A stretch of DNA of 64,000 nucleotides, taken from assembly GCA_020631735.1 (NCBI GenBank), contig CM036197.1, positions 41,339,880 to 41,403,879 on the forward strand. Direction: 5' to 3'. The stretch's first letter is position 1. Each line of letters begins with the position of its first letter. A program made the position numbers and the translations under genes. The notes under the pieces were generated by a model, which worked only from the letters and a program-made list of their open reading frames with translations, did not search any database and was not told the DNA's origin. This document shows, piece after piece, positions 32,898-45,299 of this stretch. The DNA comes from Saccharum officinarum. Lineage: Eukaryota > Streptophyta > Magnoliopsida > Poales > Poaceae.

Positions 32898-33408
32898 TAA
32901 GGCTGGATGAAAAACTCGAAGCTCGTTAGCTCGCTCGGCTCGTGGCTGGCTCGGCTCGGCTCGTTATGATAACGAGCCGAGCCGAGCCAGGATTTTAGCT
33001 CGTTAGCTATAACGAGCCAACTCGAGGTGGCTCGTGAGCCGCTCGCGAGCCAAACGAGCCGTAGTTTTAGAGAAAAAGTCATCATAACTTATATTAGTTT
33101 TGTATTACTTCATGTTTTGCACTTCATAAATAGATGATATGTTAGCTCATATGAATATTTTGTTCGATTTAAAGCTATTGAATATATTATTTTTATATTA
33201 TTAATATTTTTATGCTTTAGATAAATACAAATATTATATTTTATATTTTTTTTTCCTGGCTCGCGAGCCTAACGAGCCAGCTCGAGCTCGTAACGAGCCG
33301 AGCCGAGCTAGCTTTCTGGCTCGTTAAGATAACGAGCCGAGCCGAGCTGGCTCGTTATCCTAACGAGCCAGAACGAGCCGAGCCGAGCTGGCTCGTTAGC
33401 CAGCCTTA
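32898..33408. mobile_element. Non-autonomous hAT element, 511 bp, 8-bp TSD
   Basis: The perfect direct repeat CCTGCATG lies at 32890-32897 and 33409-33416, the 8-bp duplication of hAT transposons. The termini TAAGGCTGG and CCAGCCTTA are a perfect 9-bp inverted repeat. Both subterminal regions (about 32910-33065 and 33255-33400) are packed with GGCTCGTT/AACGAGCC and GAGCCGAGCC motifs in both orientations, probably transposase-binding repeats. The AT-rich centre is non-coding. Confidence 0.85.
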
Positions 33409-33416
33409 CCTGCATG

Positions 33417-34465
33417 CATGCCCAGTCACAGCCACACAAATTAAACGACTCGCTCGATCTGCCGATCTGATCACCGTGGGAGGATCGATCGCCAGGAGCA
33501 GGAGGACGTACGTTGTGGGGCGCTCTCGGTCTCTCGTGCTGCCTGCTGCTGCTGGATCGGACCTGGACGTACGTGGCCCTTGTTGGAGAAGGCACTGCTT
33601 CCAAAGGCAGTTCAGTACTGACAACCGAGCGACCCACCACTTCCAACTAACCACAAGAACAGACGGATCAGAGCATCATGCATGTTCTCGTCTCTGATCC
33701 CTGCCTGTGCATGCGTCTTCGTTGCTTGTCCATGAATTAAGCGAGATCCACCAGCTTTTATTATTTATTTTTAGCAGATCAGCTGACAGATCCAAAATAT
33801 ACAAGTAGATGACCCTACGATACTAATAACCTACAGGGGGAAGAAATGACAACAACACCGACAGTCCAACACTCTGCAGCCAGTCGGCAAACTACACCAC
33901 AAACACTCGGCCAATGCAGTTATGCAGTTATGAAAATGGAAACTCGATCGGCCAAAAAAAAAAAAAACTGCACAACTCTACTACACCGAGTCATTGTCGT
34001 CGTCCTCATCAGATGACACACAATGCAAGTAGTCGTCAGAATCTCGGATTCATGCTTTGCCTCAACAAAACCTTCATGACGTACGGCCTTGCAATCGATC
34101 GCCGCCACGAGAAGAAACACATTACGGTCCACCAGTTTTAATTGGCCGGTCGATGCATGTAATGTTCCGGTTGTGCCACTACCTACCAATAAGTCTTCTC
34201 TGTGCATATGAATGAACGGAGATAATTAGGGTAGGCCGACCGGGCGGCGTGGACGTTGCACGTTGCAGCATCAAGATGCATGCGTGCATGACGCCCGGTT
34301 TGGTACGGTGTTGCTGGTAGGTCGACTGTTGGATGCCTTGTGCTCTAGACAAGGGCACGTATCACGGTACCCGGCGGCCCTGATCCGTTACAATTACAAT
34401 GCAATAAGCTTGGCCTGCCTTTTCAACGCCATATGTCTGTGGTTGTGTGGAGTGTATACAGAGTA
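33417..34465. other. Intergenic DNA, no gene recognised
   Basis: Mixed composition with an A13-type run near 33955. ORFs on both strands at 33308-33700 start inside the hAT element or lack family features. Confidence 0.35.
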
Positions 34466-34697
34466 CTCTCTTCGTTCCAAATTATAATTCGTTTGACTTT
34501 TTTGATCTCAAATTTGACCATTTGTCTTATTCAAAAAATCTGTACAAACATAGTAAAATTTAAGTCATTCTTGAAAACTTTTATTAATAAAGCAAGCCAA
34601 AATAAAAGAAGTAATATTTTGCACAAATTTTTAAATAAGACGTATGGTCAAACTTAGGGTCAAAAAAAATCGAACGAACTTAATTTAGAACGGATTT
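34466..34697. mobile_element. Degraded Stowaway-like MITE
   Basis: The left terminus CTCTCTTCGTTCCAAATTAT, preceded by TA, and a right part reading AACTTAATTTAGAACGG are imperfect inverted repeats. The AT-rich interior has GACTTTTTTGATC and GTCAAACTTAGGGTC. Confidence 0.55.
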
Positions 34698-36628
34698 ATT
34701 ACTGCACATCTAGTGTGTGCTGTTTGGACACGTGGTGTACTCCAAACATATATCAATATATGATGATGCAGGGTTTCGAACATAATATATGCCGTAGCAA
34801 AAGCAAAAGAAAGCGTAAACACTACTAGTATTTCTTCTAAGTGATACCATCACCACTGGCCATTTTTCTAAAAAAACAGGGTGATACCACCACCGGCGCT
34901 ACAGATCCTTAAGCTTCACGCAAATGATCGATTCGTGCAAGACAGAGTGTACGCATGTAAAGCAGCCAAGCAGGTGCGCCTTCGACTAGTACTGTAGTAC
35001 ACATGTCGTTTTTTTTTGGACAACAATAGTACACATGTCGTTGAGCGTCACATGACGAGCAATATACAACTTGTATTCATGCGTATGCATGGGCCGGATT
35101 ATTTGGTCAGGAAACCTTCGGCTAGCTGGACCACGCCTGAAATGATTTAGCTATATGTAGATCCGAGCCAGATGGGGTGATTGATCTAAATTATACGTAT
35201 TTTCAAGCTCTCTCTAATTGCAATTTGTACGTAGCTATGCACGATTAACTTAATTAAATCACAGGTGCGTAGTCATAGGGCGGCGAGTGCGAGAGGTTAA
35301 ATTTCGAATGGACGATGTAATCGAAGGCACCCATAGCACGCACGGTTCCTCGTGTTGCAAGCAAGTTGGGTGGCATCATTAAACAGTGGGTAGCGACACA
35401 GTGCAGTACGATCTCATCCCAACTGCTGCAGCTACGGCGACAATGTTGAGAGAGCTTATTTCTTGACTAGTCTTCTGGATCATATATCATACTGCAAATG
35501 CAATGCACGTGGGCCCATTTGGTCACTCGCAAACACTGAAGCATACTAGAAGAGTCAAAAGCAGTGCATTGTCCGTGTCAGACTGTCAGTCGTCGCATTT
35601 GGTGTTCTACAGTAGGTTTCTGCTCCATACAGTCCGCACTACTCCTATACGTAGTATATGTATATACAGGATGATACGATAGACATGTTGGATACGAAAT
35701 CTGGCATTCCTCGTACGTGACGGCATATGTCACAGCAGCACTTTCGGTTTGAGATCACGCACAGGGCGCAGAGCCAAGCAAGGCAAACACGGCCAGCGCC
35801 TTTCGCGAAACGGAGCCGCCTTTTCAGCTACTCGTAATGTTTTACTGTATTAGCCAACTCTAGAGGCAGCAAAATAAAGGCGCCATCGTCGATCGCTAGC
35901 TCATGACAACACACACTCGCCGGCCGGTCTCCAGTCTCCGCTCCCACTTTTATGTAGCATAATCGTAGTATCAGTTAAGCTACAAGCAGGAGCAGCCACG
36001 ATGGATGTCTTCTTTCCCTGGGCTGGCTGTGGCTAATGATGTTGTCAGCGACATCAGCCTCTTTGGAGCCGCGCATGATGAGCGCGGCCCTTGGAGATTC
36101 TTGCCTGGAAATGGACCCGTCTGCTCCTGCCATTTATGACCCAGGCAGAGGCAGGCTGCTCGATGGATGGTGCGTGCGTGCTGGTGCCGCTCTCCTCATT
36201 GCTTGCCGTGCGTGTGGCGCCGGCGGGCGGAGCACTGGCCACTGGGGTTTCTCTCGGTTTCGGCCGTGTTCAGTTCGTCCGCGCGGTGTCTCGGTTCCTG
36301 GCCGCGTGCAGCGTGCAGCGTGCGCGGCGCGGCTCGCTTTTGATGCATCGGGTCGGGCGCCGCAGGGACAGGGCAAGCCATGTGCGGGGGGCTTCTGTTT
36401 GCTTGGAACCCTGTGCTGTACTGTCCCTCGCTCTGTTGCACGGCATGGTGACATTGAGGCGATGCGGCCGGGGGAGGAGGTGGCACACCGCACACGAACA
36501 CAATTGGTTCGGGGACAGGACAGGCTACTCCTCCGATCAAGTCTACTCCGTACTAGTAAATCCTCCTTGATATCAGTGTCATTCTTGGAGCACGTGGTTG
36601 TGTCCAGTCCAGTATACACTACGGAGTA
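34698..36628. other. 1.9 kb without a supported gene
   Basis: AT-rich to about 35750, then increasingly GC-rich. A 209-residue ORF at 36036-36665 is not accepted as a gene because its end is encoded by the Stowaway terminus and long ORFs exist in several other frames. Confidence 0.35.
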
Positions 36629-36735
36629 CTCCCTCCGTATTGCAATTCTCGCTAGAAGTCTTTGAACTTTGACCGTATCATTAGCATAAATGGGTCATTG
36701 AGTCAGTTTGACTGGCAATAATTGCACGGAGGGAG
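36629..36735. mobile_element. Stowaway-like MITE, 107 bp, TA duplication
   Basis: Termini CTCCCTCCGTATTGC and GCACGGAGGGAG, flanked by TA at 36627-36628 and 36736-36737. Confidence 0.8.
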
Positions 36736-36817
36736 TAGTATTTTGTAGGCTAGCCGGCTAGGTATAGGAAAACAACCCTACAACAGCACTACAGCAGCAT
36801 GAGTCAGGAAGCTTTGA

Positions 36818-37047
36818 GGCCGTTTAGATGCCAAAATTTTCAGATTCCCCGTCACATCGAATCTTTGAACACATGCATGAAACATTAAATATAGATAAAA
36901 AAATAAAACTAATTACACAGTTTAGACGAAATGGACGAGACAAATCTTTTAAGCCTGATTAGACCATGATTGGACAATATTTACCAAATAACAACGAAAC
37001 TGTTACAGTAGCGTTTCGCCAAAATTTTTGCCAAACTAAACAGCCCC
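36818..37047. mobile_element. Tourist-like MITE
   Basis: Runs from GGCCGTTTAGATGCC to GCCAAACTAAACAGCCCC. The interior carries the shared ATGGACGAGACAAATCTTTT block. The 3-bp duplication is not clear. Confidence 0.75.
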
Positions 37048-39340
37048 TTTGTTCTTCTCGCCGAGGATAAACTTTGTGAGAGCTGAACAATTCGTGGACG
37101 GTTCAACCTTACTGATGTCTCTATCACAGAAAGACGCTATTCATCCTTTGAGAAAAGAAATGCAATTTTATTTCTATCTTTGTCAAACTATCTAAAGTTT
37201 AATTAAATTCATATAAAAATTATTATTATTATTATTATTTATGATATCAAATTTTATGCAGTTCTTCACTGGTCTAATGATACTTATTTGGTATCATAAA
37301 TATTGATATACCTTTTATATAAACTGGATTAAAATCAATATGGTTTTGGCATGATACTGTGCTACATTGTACTAGTATTATTTTCTGGATGAAGAAAGCA
37401 CTATAAAGCGACTTATAATTTAAAACGGAAAAGGTATCACAGTGACCCGGTTCGCTTGAACTTATCAGCCATGAGATATTTTTTTTTTCACAACAAAACA
37501 ACATCGGCCACGAAGGAAACACCGTAAAACCAATATAGTTTCACATGATACTGTACTATGTTGTAAATATAGTATTATTTCTGGAGGAAGGAAGCACTAT
37601 ACTACTACAGTGTGCAAGCAACAAGAGGCGGTATTCTATCTAGACAAAAGAAAAGAAAAACAAGCAGTAACATGAAGCTGCAGGACGGCCCACCAAGTTG
37701 GGCCACACTAGTGTAGTCGGTCCTTGTCACAACACGAATGCGGTACGGCCCTGCAGTAACCATCAAATCCTCTGTAGGCACGTTCCACAGACAGGTGGGC
37801 CGGCTTCAGATCAGAAGGGCAGCCTGGCGTGGGACCATCCTGAGCTGTCTCCCGCAGATAGAGTCTACTTGACCATAGCTCCCTCGTGCCAAAATCAGGA
37901 AATGTTGAGAACTTTTCAAGATTCACCGTCGTATCAATTTTTTGCACGTATGTACGGAGCATTAGACCATGATGAGATAATAATTACTAAATACAAACGA
38001 AAATGCTACAGCACTTTTCAGGCAAAAAATTTGCCATCTAAACGAGGCTCAATAAAAGTCTCCCTGCTCCTCCCTCAAGTCCAGAAATAAATACACGTCA
38101 CATTTATCGATGAGTCAAACTTTTTTAAAATTTATTTGACTAAGTATAATAACAAAATATCAATATTTATATCACCAAATAAATTTATTATAAAAATTAT
38201 TCTATAATAAATAATCTAATGATACTTATTATACATCGTAGGTATTAGTATTGTATACTTGGTCAAATTTTAAAAATTTTGACTTCGATATGGAGATGTG
38301 TACTTATTTTGGGACAACACGAGTAAAACAAACAAAAAATTAATATTTATATCTTCAAAATAGATTATTATAAAAAACAATGCATGGTTATTCTAGTAAT
38401 ATTTAATTAATATCACAAATATTGGTATATTTTTATAAATACTTAGTCAAACCTAAGGTTATTTGACCTGTCAAGTAATCAAGATTTTTTATTCTTTTAA
38501 AATAGAGCGAGCTACTGATATGTCTTTTTGAAAAATAATACAATCCTATGCTTGGTATCATAAATATCTATTAGATAAATTTAATCAAATTTAAAATTGT
38601 TTCGCTCAATACGAGGCTAGAATTACATCCTTTCTCGATGCAAGAAATAGCTTTGTTCCAAAAAGAACGTACTCCTAGGTTTGAACTGAGTCGATTTTTT
38701 TAAAAGCTTGATTAGGTTCATAGAAGATAGCAGCCACCTTTGTATCTCCAAATACAATTTATTAGAAAATATATTCTATGAATAATCTGATGACAATAAT
38801 TATGTATCGTAAATATTAGTAACTTTTTTTTGTTATGTTTGATAAAATCTGAGATTGATGGACTCACCAAAAAGCAAGAATTGCATTTTTTGGATGGAAG
38901 GATTAGTAACTAGTAACTAAGTACTTCCTTCGTCCTAGAAAAGATACAATTCTATCGCAGTACCAAGTCAAACAGTTTTGACTTTGACCAATTTTATACA
39001 AAAGAAAAGTTTTAGAGGTTTTATACCAAATAAGTGTCATTATATTATCATGAAATAAATTTTTATAGTATACCTGTTTCGTGTGCAAAAATTTATACTA
39101 TTTCCTTCAAATTTTGTTAAATTTTGAATGCTTTGATATGTGGAAGAACTAGAATTCATCCGGACCCACGTAATAGTACATTTCAAGCATCTCCCTTATG
39201 TACTCTGTTCTCTTCGCCAGTCCCGCCATCCTAGCTATAAATTGGTAGTAACAAAGACAAGACCGTCCTGCTGTACGTGCCACCACAGCTCCATAAAGAT
39301 ACACTAGTAGTGAAAAAGGACCAAGATGGAGACATGTGAT
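37048..39340. other. AT-rich spacer with degraded MITE debris
   Basis: Holds a Tourist-like remnant at about 37880-38050 (CAAGATTCACCGTCG ... GCCATCTAAACGAGG), and several decayed Stowaway-like segments with GGTCAAATTTTAAAAATTTT-type sequence at about 38090-38320, 38340-38480 and 38930-39120. No gene. Confidence 0.45.
37213..37239. repeat. ATT trinucleotide microsatellite
   Basis: Seven or more uninterrupted ATT units in an AT-rich spacer. Confidence 0.8.
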
Positions 39341-39799
39341 GTTCTACTGCCCGTTCGCTCGACAGATAAGTCGTGGTTGAAAGTATCGTTGACTAAGTTG
39401 TTGTGAGAGAAAAATACTATACCATAACTGATAAGCCAGAATGATAAGTTCAAGTGAACATAGATATAGTGGAAAATGAAAAGTGCCAATAAGTCACTTA
39501 ACCAGCACATACAATGGAATTGTTGCAAGTCCTCTCCAATGCTGAGTTTTGACAATATTATTAGACAATTGGGACACAAATCGCTTTTTCCGACGAAGGA
39601 AGCTTTACTAGGGCACAGAGCATTTTTAGACGAAGATTTATGAGACAAGCAACTCTATTACTTCCAGTTTTGTTTGTCTAAAACATCATGTATTCATGTT
39701 CATATGCTGAGACAGTGATATCAAGTACGTATACAGTAAAAGGTACAATAAAGACGACAGTCCAGTGACTGAATGGATCAATGGCTTCGTGAGATCCTC

Positions 39800-39993
39800 G
39801 CTCGTTTCGCTGAAATTTAGCTTATGTTGATGCTTAAACTGAATTGTTGTGAAAGGAAAATAATGTTTGTTCGTTGAAAAGTACTGCTCGGCCCTGTTCT
39901 ACTGTACTACTTCAGCAGTGCTTTTCAACGAATGAACAATGTTTTCTTCTCACAATAATTCAGTATAAGCCCAATTTCAGCGAAAACCAACAG
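39800..39993. mobile_element. Foldback MITE with a long imperfect hairpin
   Basis: The left arm (TTTCGCTGAAATTTAGC ... CGTTGAAAAGTACTGCT) and the right arm (CAGCAGTGCTTTTCAACG ... CCCAATTTCAGCGAAAAC) are inverted copies over about 70 bp, separated by about 30 bp. A related single arm lies at about 39345-39450. Family not certain. Confidence 0.6.
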
Positions 39994-40135
39994 CATTAAC
40001 TTGTTTATACCTACATGAAAATAGTTCATATGAAATATTCACCAATCTAGCAAGAAAAAACCGACAAATAGAACCAAACCAACCAGCCATGGCTCAAACT
40101 AACAAAATAGACCCAAATAAGATCAAAGCAGACAA

Positions 40136-40407
40136 GGGTGTTTAGTTTCCACCTAAAAATTTTTCACCCTATCATATCGAATGCTTGGACACATGCATAG
40201 AGTACTAAATGTAGACGAAAAAAACTAATTGCATAGTTTGGTTGGAAATCACGAGACGAATCTTTTAAGCCTAATTAGGCCATGGTTAACCTTAAGTGCT
40301 ACAGTACACACATGTGCTAGTGATGACTTAATTAGGCTTAATAAATTCGTCTCGCGGTTTTCAGACGAGTTATGTAATTAATTTTTTTATTAGTATCCAA
40401 ACACCTC
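40136..40407. mobile_element. Foldback Tourist-like MITE
   Basis: Starts GGGTGTTTAGTTTCCACC and ends ATCCAAACACCTC. Left and right halves carry inverted copies of the AATCACGAGACGAATCTTTT/AATAAATTCGTCTCG block. No clear target duplication. Confidence 0.6.
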
Positions 40408-40704
40408 TTCTGACATTCCATGAAACGTTCAATGTGACATAAAAAAAATTCGCCTTCCAACTCTAGAGTGACAATTGTCAATTGGCGTGTCTCCCTCCCC
40501 TATTCTTCACCCTGAGTTTCCTCTGAAATTCAGGGATACGGCCACGACGAGACCATACGGTTTGCCAAAACCATCGCACCCACCCACAGGCAAATACGGA
40601 AACGGTATCAGCATGTCCCCGGACGCCGCAGGGGCATATCCGTCCTCCCCGCGGAGAAAAATAACCAAAAGGCCCATTTGGCCATTTCGATACGTGCGCC
40701 CTAG

Positions 40705-40710
40705 TATATA
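40705..40710 (+). promoter_or_regulatory. TATA-like motif of the BAG gene
   Basis: TATATA in AGTATATACG, about 210 bp upstream of the ATG at 40922; the sequence becomes GC-rich immediately after it. Confidence 0.45.
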
Positions 40711-40921
40711 CGAAACCGGCAAACAAAAGGAGAGAGCGGGCAACACCAACAGTCGGAGAAGCGCGTCTCTCGCCCACGCCGCCACCACCTCCCGCACTCC
40801 ACGGCACTGCACCAACCGCACCCCGCGGCGCGCAGAAGCTCCCTTCTTCCTTCCTCTTCCCTGGGACGACAGCCGGAGAGGAGCTGGTTGCGTACGTACG
40901 TGTCGCTAGCTAGCTGTCTCC

Positions 40922-43900
40922 ATGGCGTCGGTGATGCACCGGTCGAGCTCGGACGGCGGGTCGAGCAGCGGGTGGTCGGACGCCGCGGCGGCCGTGGCGG
41001 CGGTGGCGGAGGAGCGGGTCGGGTGGGAGGTGCGGCCGAGCGGGATGGTCGTGCAGGCGCGTGACGAAGCGGCGGGGCCAGGCGGAGGCGGCGCCCCGCC
41101 GAGGCCGCCGCCGCCGGAGATCAAGGTGCGCGTCAAGTACGGCGGCGCGCGGCACGAGGTGTCCGTGTCCCCCATTGCCACGTTCGGTGAGCTCCTCCTC
41201 CCTCCTCCTCGACCCCGCTCTTGCTGCCCTTTTTTTTTTATCTCGATATAAGAATTCTGCACTTGTGTCAGTGACTATAAAATGAGTTTTTTTTAAAAAA
41301 AAAAATCGCCATGGCTCATTGGCTCTTCCGGCCGTGCCGCGTGGAGGAATTAACGCCGCCGCAACGTGAGGACAGCGAGTGCGCATCATCACCCCTTTTT
41401 GTACTGCCACCATTTTCATTTCCTCGCAGCATTTCTCTTCTTCTGATTCAATGCTAGGAAGAAACAAAAATGGCAGGAATATTTCGTACTACAGCATGCA
41501 CACGCCACATGATCTGCTGAGAATTTGCTTCGTGAAGGGCAAAAATTCTGTGCCCCCAAATCCAAAATCCTTTCGTCCCTTCGCCCCGAATTCAGTGCCT
41601 ACGCAGCCTGCCCGATCGAGTGATTCGAATCCACCAATTTCGCTGCTGAGGAGAAGATGCGTGCCAGGAAAAAACCAGTCGCAAGAAAAGCCACCTGGCG
41701 GGCGCCCAAGATTCTGCCAAATCCGAGATTTACCCACCAGGGACCGTACGGCGAGAAGAGAGCGATTCCTTCCGTGAAATCCCGGCATTGCCCGCTTCGT
41801 CCAACGCCAGCCATGGTACTTGGCCTCGGATCACGTCACGAGGCGAATTCACCGCCCGCGACCAGCATGATCGGGCGGTGGCGAGCCGGCGCCTTTCCTT
41901 TCCCCGACAAAGCGACGGGGGGCGCTGGCAGTGCACGGTGCGGGGAATCCAGGGGCAGGATGGCTCCCACGTGTACGGGCCGGCCCTATCGGACGTTGCT
42001 GTGTTTTCTTTTTGATTTTTGACTCTCGGTTGTCACGTTGCGCCGACACCTTTGGCCGCAAGTGATCGCCACGCCGCTTCGTTCACCGCCATGGACGGAG
42101 CCAGCGGGTGGCACGGGTATGGTGCGGCATACCCTAGGCTGATCAGATAGAAAAAATTATAAATTATGAGGCAAATTTTGCTGCTGTATATCGAATTGCT
42201 AAATAGGTCTTTACCAAATTGGATATGAGAATTTTGGTGCGGCATACCCTATGCCAACATCCTAGCTCTGTCACTGTTCACCGCGTACAGCAGTCTGCTG
42301 CAGAGAAGGCTGGGAGTGGATGTGGGGTGTTGGGAGTCGTATGCGCGGCACGTTCTGCTACTACTACTAGCATCGGATCTCTCTGCCTTAGCGTGCACAT
42401 GTGCGTCGTTATCCTTTGAAAAATCATGAGCTTTTTTTGGGGGATCGGATGGAGCGGAGGTGGTTTTAGTGGCATGGCTGCTCTGCAATGATCTGTAGTC
42501 GCCATGGCATGCTGCGAAAAATCTCAGCAAAATGACGTCTGCCAAATGTTTATATCCCCGGGGATATTTCTGTGTGGTTTTACACAGAAAAAACAAGACC
42601 TTTTTTTAAAGGAAAAATTTGGAAACGTAGCAGGCGTCATAGCGAGAATGCTAGCTTGCTAGACTAGACTAGACCTGCTGGTGGCTGGCTGGGATGTAGG
42701 TGTGGCCACACAGACAGAGCTCCTCGTAGGTGTAGGTGTCAACCATTCGACATCACCAGCAGAGGAGCAAGTACCGACTATATATCGAGCAATGGCGCTT
42801 CCTCGTCCTCGTCCCACCGCGCGCTAGCAATTAGTAGCAGCGAAATGCTGGTGAGGAGTAGCAAGTACTCCTACTCTACTCCTAATAGACAGGGGCAGCA
42901 GCTGCTGCTGCTGTCGCTGATGGACCTGGAACGAACAGAGAACAACCGGATGTGCTTGGCTGTGTTAAGTGTTAACCGATGCAATCGCACGAGGTACCCC
43001 GTGTGAAATGTGAATATGTGATCTGATCGTCCGTGGTTAGTTGTGCAGGGCAGCTGAAGAAGCTGCTGGCGCCGAGGACGGGTCTGCAGCCGGCGGACCA
43101 GCAGCTGAGCTACCGGGGCAGGCCGCGGGGCAACGCCGAGTACCTGGACGCCTGCGGCGTCAAGAACAAGTCCAAGATGGCGCTCGCCCAGGACCCCGCC
43201 AGCCTCGAGCGCCGCTACATCGAGCGCCAGAAGAACGCCAGGATCGAGACCGCCAACCGCGCCATCGGCGCCGTCGCGCTCGAGGTCGACAAGCTCGCCG
43301 ATCAGGTACGGAAGAAGAGGGTGTGCATTGTTGGTTCTGGTGGGAGGGAGTGAAGGTGCCGATCCGTGTTGCTTCGGACAAGCAAGCAAGCATGGGAGGC
43401 GAGGCGGGGAAGGCGCAATTGAATTGCGAGCTGAGTACAGTGCGTAATAATCTGCCCAAGGAATCAGTATAGTAGGTGAGCAAATTGATTCTGCATGAAT
43501 GGGCGGACACGGATGAATGCCCTGCCCTGCCCTGCCCTGCCGATGTGCTCATGTACGTAGTGGCGACTGGTGAGCAGTGGAATTCCCACATCGAGTCCAT
43601 TTACTGGTAGGGGTACTAGAACTAGAATAGCCATTCCCATTCCAACAGGGACACACAGCTCGAATGAATCCCTGACAAGGATTATGTGCTCCTGCAGTGC
43701 AGGGTACTTCCATTTCCATCCATCATTACTGTATTGTGTTGCTGCTTCTCTGATGACGACGATGAAGTAAGTGATCTCTTCGTAATGCTGATTGCTGAGT
43801 CGCTGACTAGGAGAAATGCTTCGTTTTTTCACCCCTGTCGTAGGTAACCAGTATCGAGAAATCGATCTCTAGAGGGAACAAGGTGGCGGAGGTGAAGATC

Positions 43901-45027
43901 ACGACGCTGATCGACCTGCTGATGCGGCACGCGGTGAAGCTGGAGAGCATACCGGCAGCCGGCGGGGACTCCTCTTCGCAGAAGAACATTCAGGTACACC
44001 TATCTACACTGAATGGCATCACAGCATGGGCATTATTATTCAGACCAGTTTCAGACTCTCGGCAGGTTGGCACCGTTCTGTTGGTTATGGTACAGTAAGT
44101 AGCAACGTAGTAGCATTGATATCAATATAAAATATCTGTCCGGCGAGTGGCCAAGCAGTGCCATGACAAGCAGTGCATGCAATTGTTCATGAGAGGGAAC
44201 TTGAGCTAGCTAGCTGCCTCATGCCTGTCACCTGTCGTCGTCGGTGGGTGAATGAAGGTGTCCAGTGTCCTGTATGCATGCCACCCGAAACAGGCTCATC
44301 AGGCTTCACCTATTCGCCATACTTTTATTGAACAGTAATGAACACATGGTCCCGGGCACCAGCATGCATTCCACCTACAGCCCTTTCCCTGCTTCAAATG
44401 TCAGGTTTGGTGCCAGCTAACCTGCTAGTACTCTCCTAGATTGTTCTCTGAATTCAGCCGTGCTCTGTTTCTGAAGATACCCTCTCTAGAAAGGATAGAT
44501 AGATAGATAGCTAGATAGATAGATAGATAGATAAATTTACGAAGAGTGCAGGGCAAGACATGTAGATTGGATGCCGCAACACGGCCACCAGAAATCAGGC
44601 CCCATGAGCATCGTTGATTGAATGGAGATAATAAAAGAAGTGCAAGTACTTTTATCATTGTCTGTGATGGTCACCTCAAGATCTCAAGATATAGCTAGGA
44701 TGGAAAAGTCCGTCTACTTTTCCTTCTGAAATGATGATGGCTTGCTTGTGAACGATTTCATTCAGCAAGCTAAGTATTTAGTATAGCAACTGGAAAAAAA
44801 AAATCCGGCTGGGATAATAACATAGTGTCTCCTAGCTAGGTATATAAATCTGACAGATAGAGGCATGGGTGCATGTTTTGCAGGCGAAGCGGGTGCAGAA
44901 ATGCGTGGAGATGCTGGACGTGCTCAAGGTGTCCAACGCCCGGCTGCAGGCGGTGGTGGTGACCACGAAATGGGAGACGTTCGACGCGGCGGCCACCACG
45001 CAGACGCAGTGGGAGCTCTTCGACTGA
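40922..45027 (+). CDS. BAG-family co-chaperone (ubiquitin-like plus BAG domain), 271 aa
   Basis: Four exons join in frame: 40922-41186, 43049-43305, 43844-43993, 44884-45027. The first donor is TTCG|GTGAGC, and the acceptors end in CAG, TAG and CAG. Residues 1-65 are Ser/Ala/Gly/Pro-rich and probably disordered. About 66-137 is a ubiquitin-like domain (IKVRVKYGGARHEVSVSPIATF, then GQLKKLLAPRTGLQPADQQL). About 150-235 is the helical BAG domain (RYIERQKNARIETANRAI, KLADQ, VTSIEKSISRGNKVAEV, LIDLLMRHAVKLESI, VQKCVEMLDVLKVSNARLQ), ending in TQWELFD. This matches plant BAG1-4-type proteins, which bind the ATPase domain of Hsp70/Hsc70 through BAG and act in protein quality control and stress responses. 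All exons are open and the splice phases agree, so it is probably functional. A polyadenylation-like AATAAATAAA lies at 45283. Which BAG1-4 orthologue it is cannot be fixed by eye. Confidence 0.95.
41187..43048 (+). other. Intron 1 of the BAG gene (1862 bp)
   Basis: Bounded by GGTGAGC and TTGTGCAG. Contains GC-rich ORF-like stretches at 41380-42060 and a TE-like phrase GTGCGGCATACCCTA repeated at 42122 and 42239, but no recognisable element ends. Confidence 0.85.
43306..43843 (+). other. Intron 2 of the BAG gene (538 bp)
   Basis: Bounded by CAG|GTACGG and CCTGTCGTAG. Nothing else recognised inside. Confidence 0.85.
43994..44883 (+). other. Intron 3 of the BAG gene (890 bp)
   Basis: Bounded by CAG|GTACACC and TTTTGCAG. 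Contains a GATA microsatellite at 44484-44532. Confidence 0.85.
44484..44532. repeat. GATA tetranucleotide microsatellite in BAG intron 3
   Basis: About eleven GATA units with one substitution (GCTA) in the middle. Confidence 0.9.
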
Positions 45028-45282
45028 TGAAAACCGTCGACGTCGATCAGTGCAGTGGATACGTGTATACGTGCATGGTGTTCTGTTGTGCCTTTAGCTA
45101 TTTTCTCTCGGTTTTAATTTGGTGCGCATTGATTCGTTGTGATCATGGTGAGACGACGGTAGGTTTAGAACGCTAGGAGAACCAAAGCCCACTGTTATTT
45201 GTTTGTATAATCACAGCACCGTTCCTCCCTCCGGACGACGTTCGGAGCCTGTCCATCGATTGACCCGACCGTCTAGTAGTCT

Positions 45283-45292
45283 AATAAATAAA
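45283..45292 (+). terminator. Polyadenylation-signal-like motif of the BAG gene
   Basis: AATAAATAAA, 256 bp after the stop codon, within a plausible 3'-UTR length. Confidence 0.45.
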
Positions 45293-45299
45293 GGGAAAG

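Noticed and set aside
36036..36665. 209-codon plus-strand ORF in GC-rich DNA
   Set aside because: Its last codons are encoded by a Stowaway terminus, long ORFs exist in several other frames (for example 36091-36570 and the minus strand), and no domain is recognisable. It could be non-coding RNA but there is no evidence.
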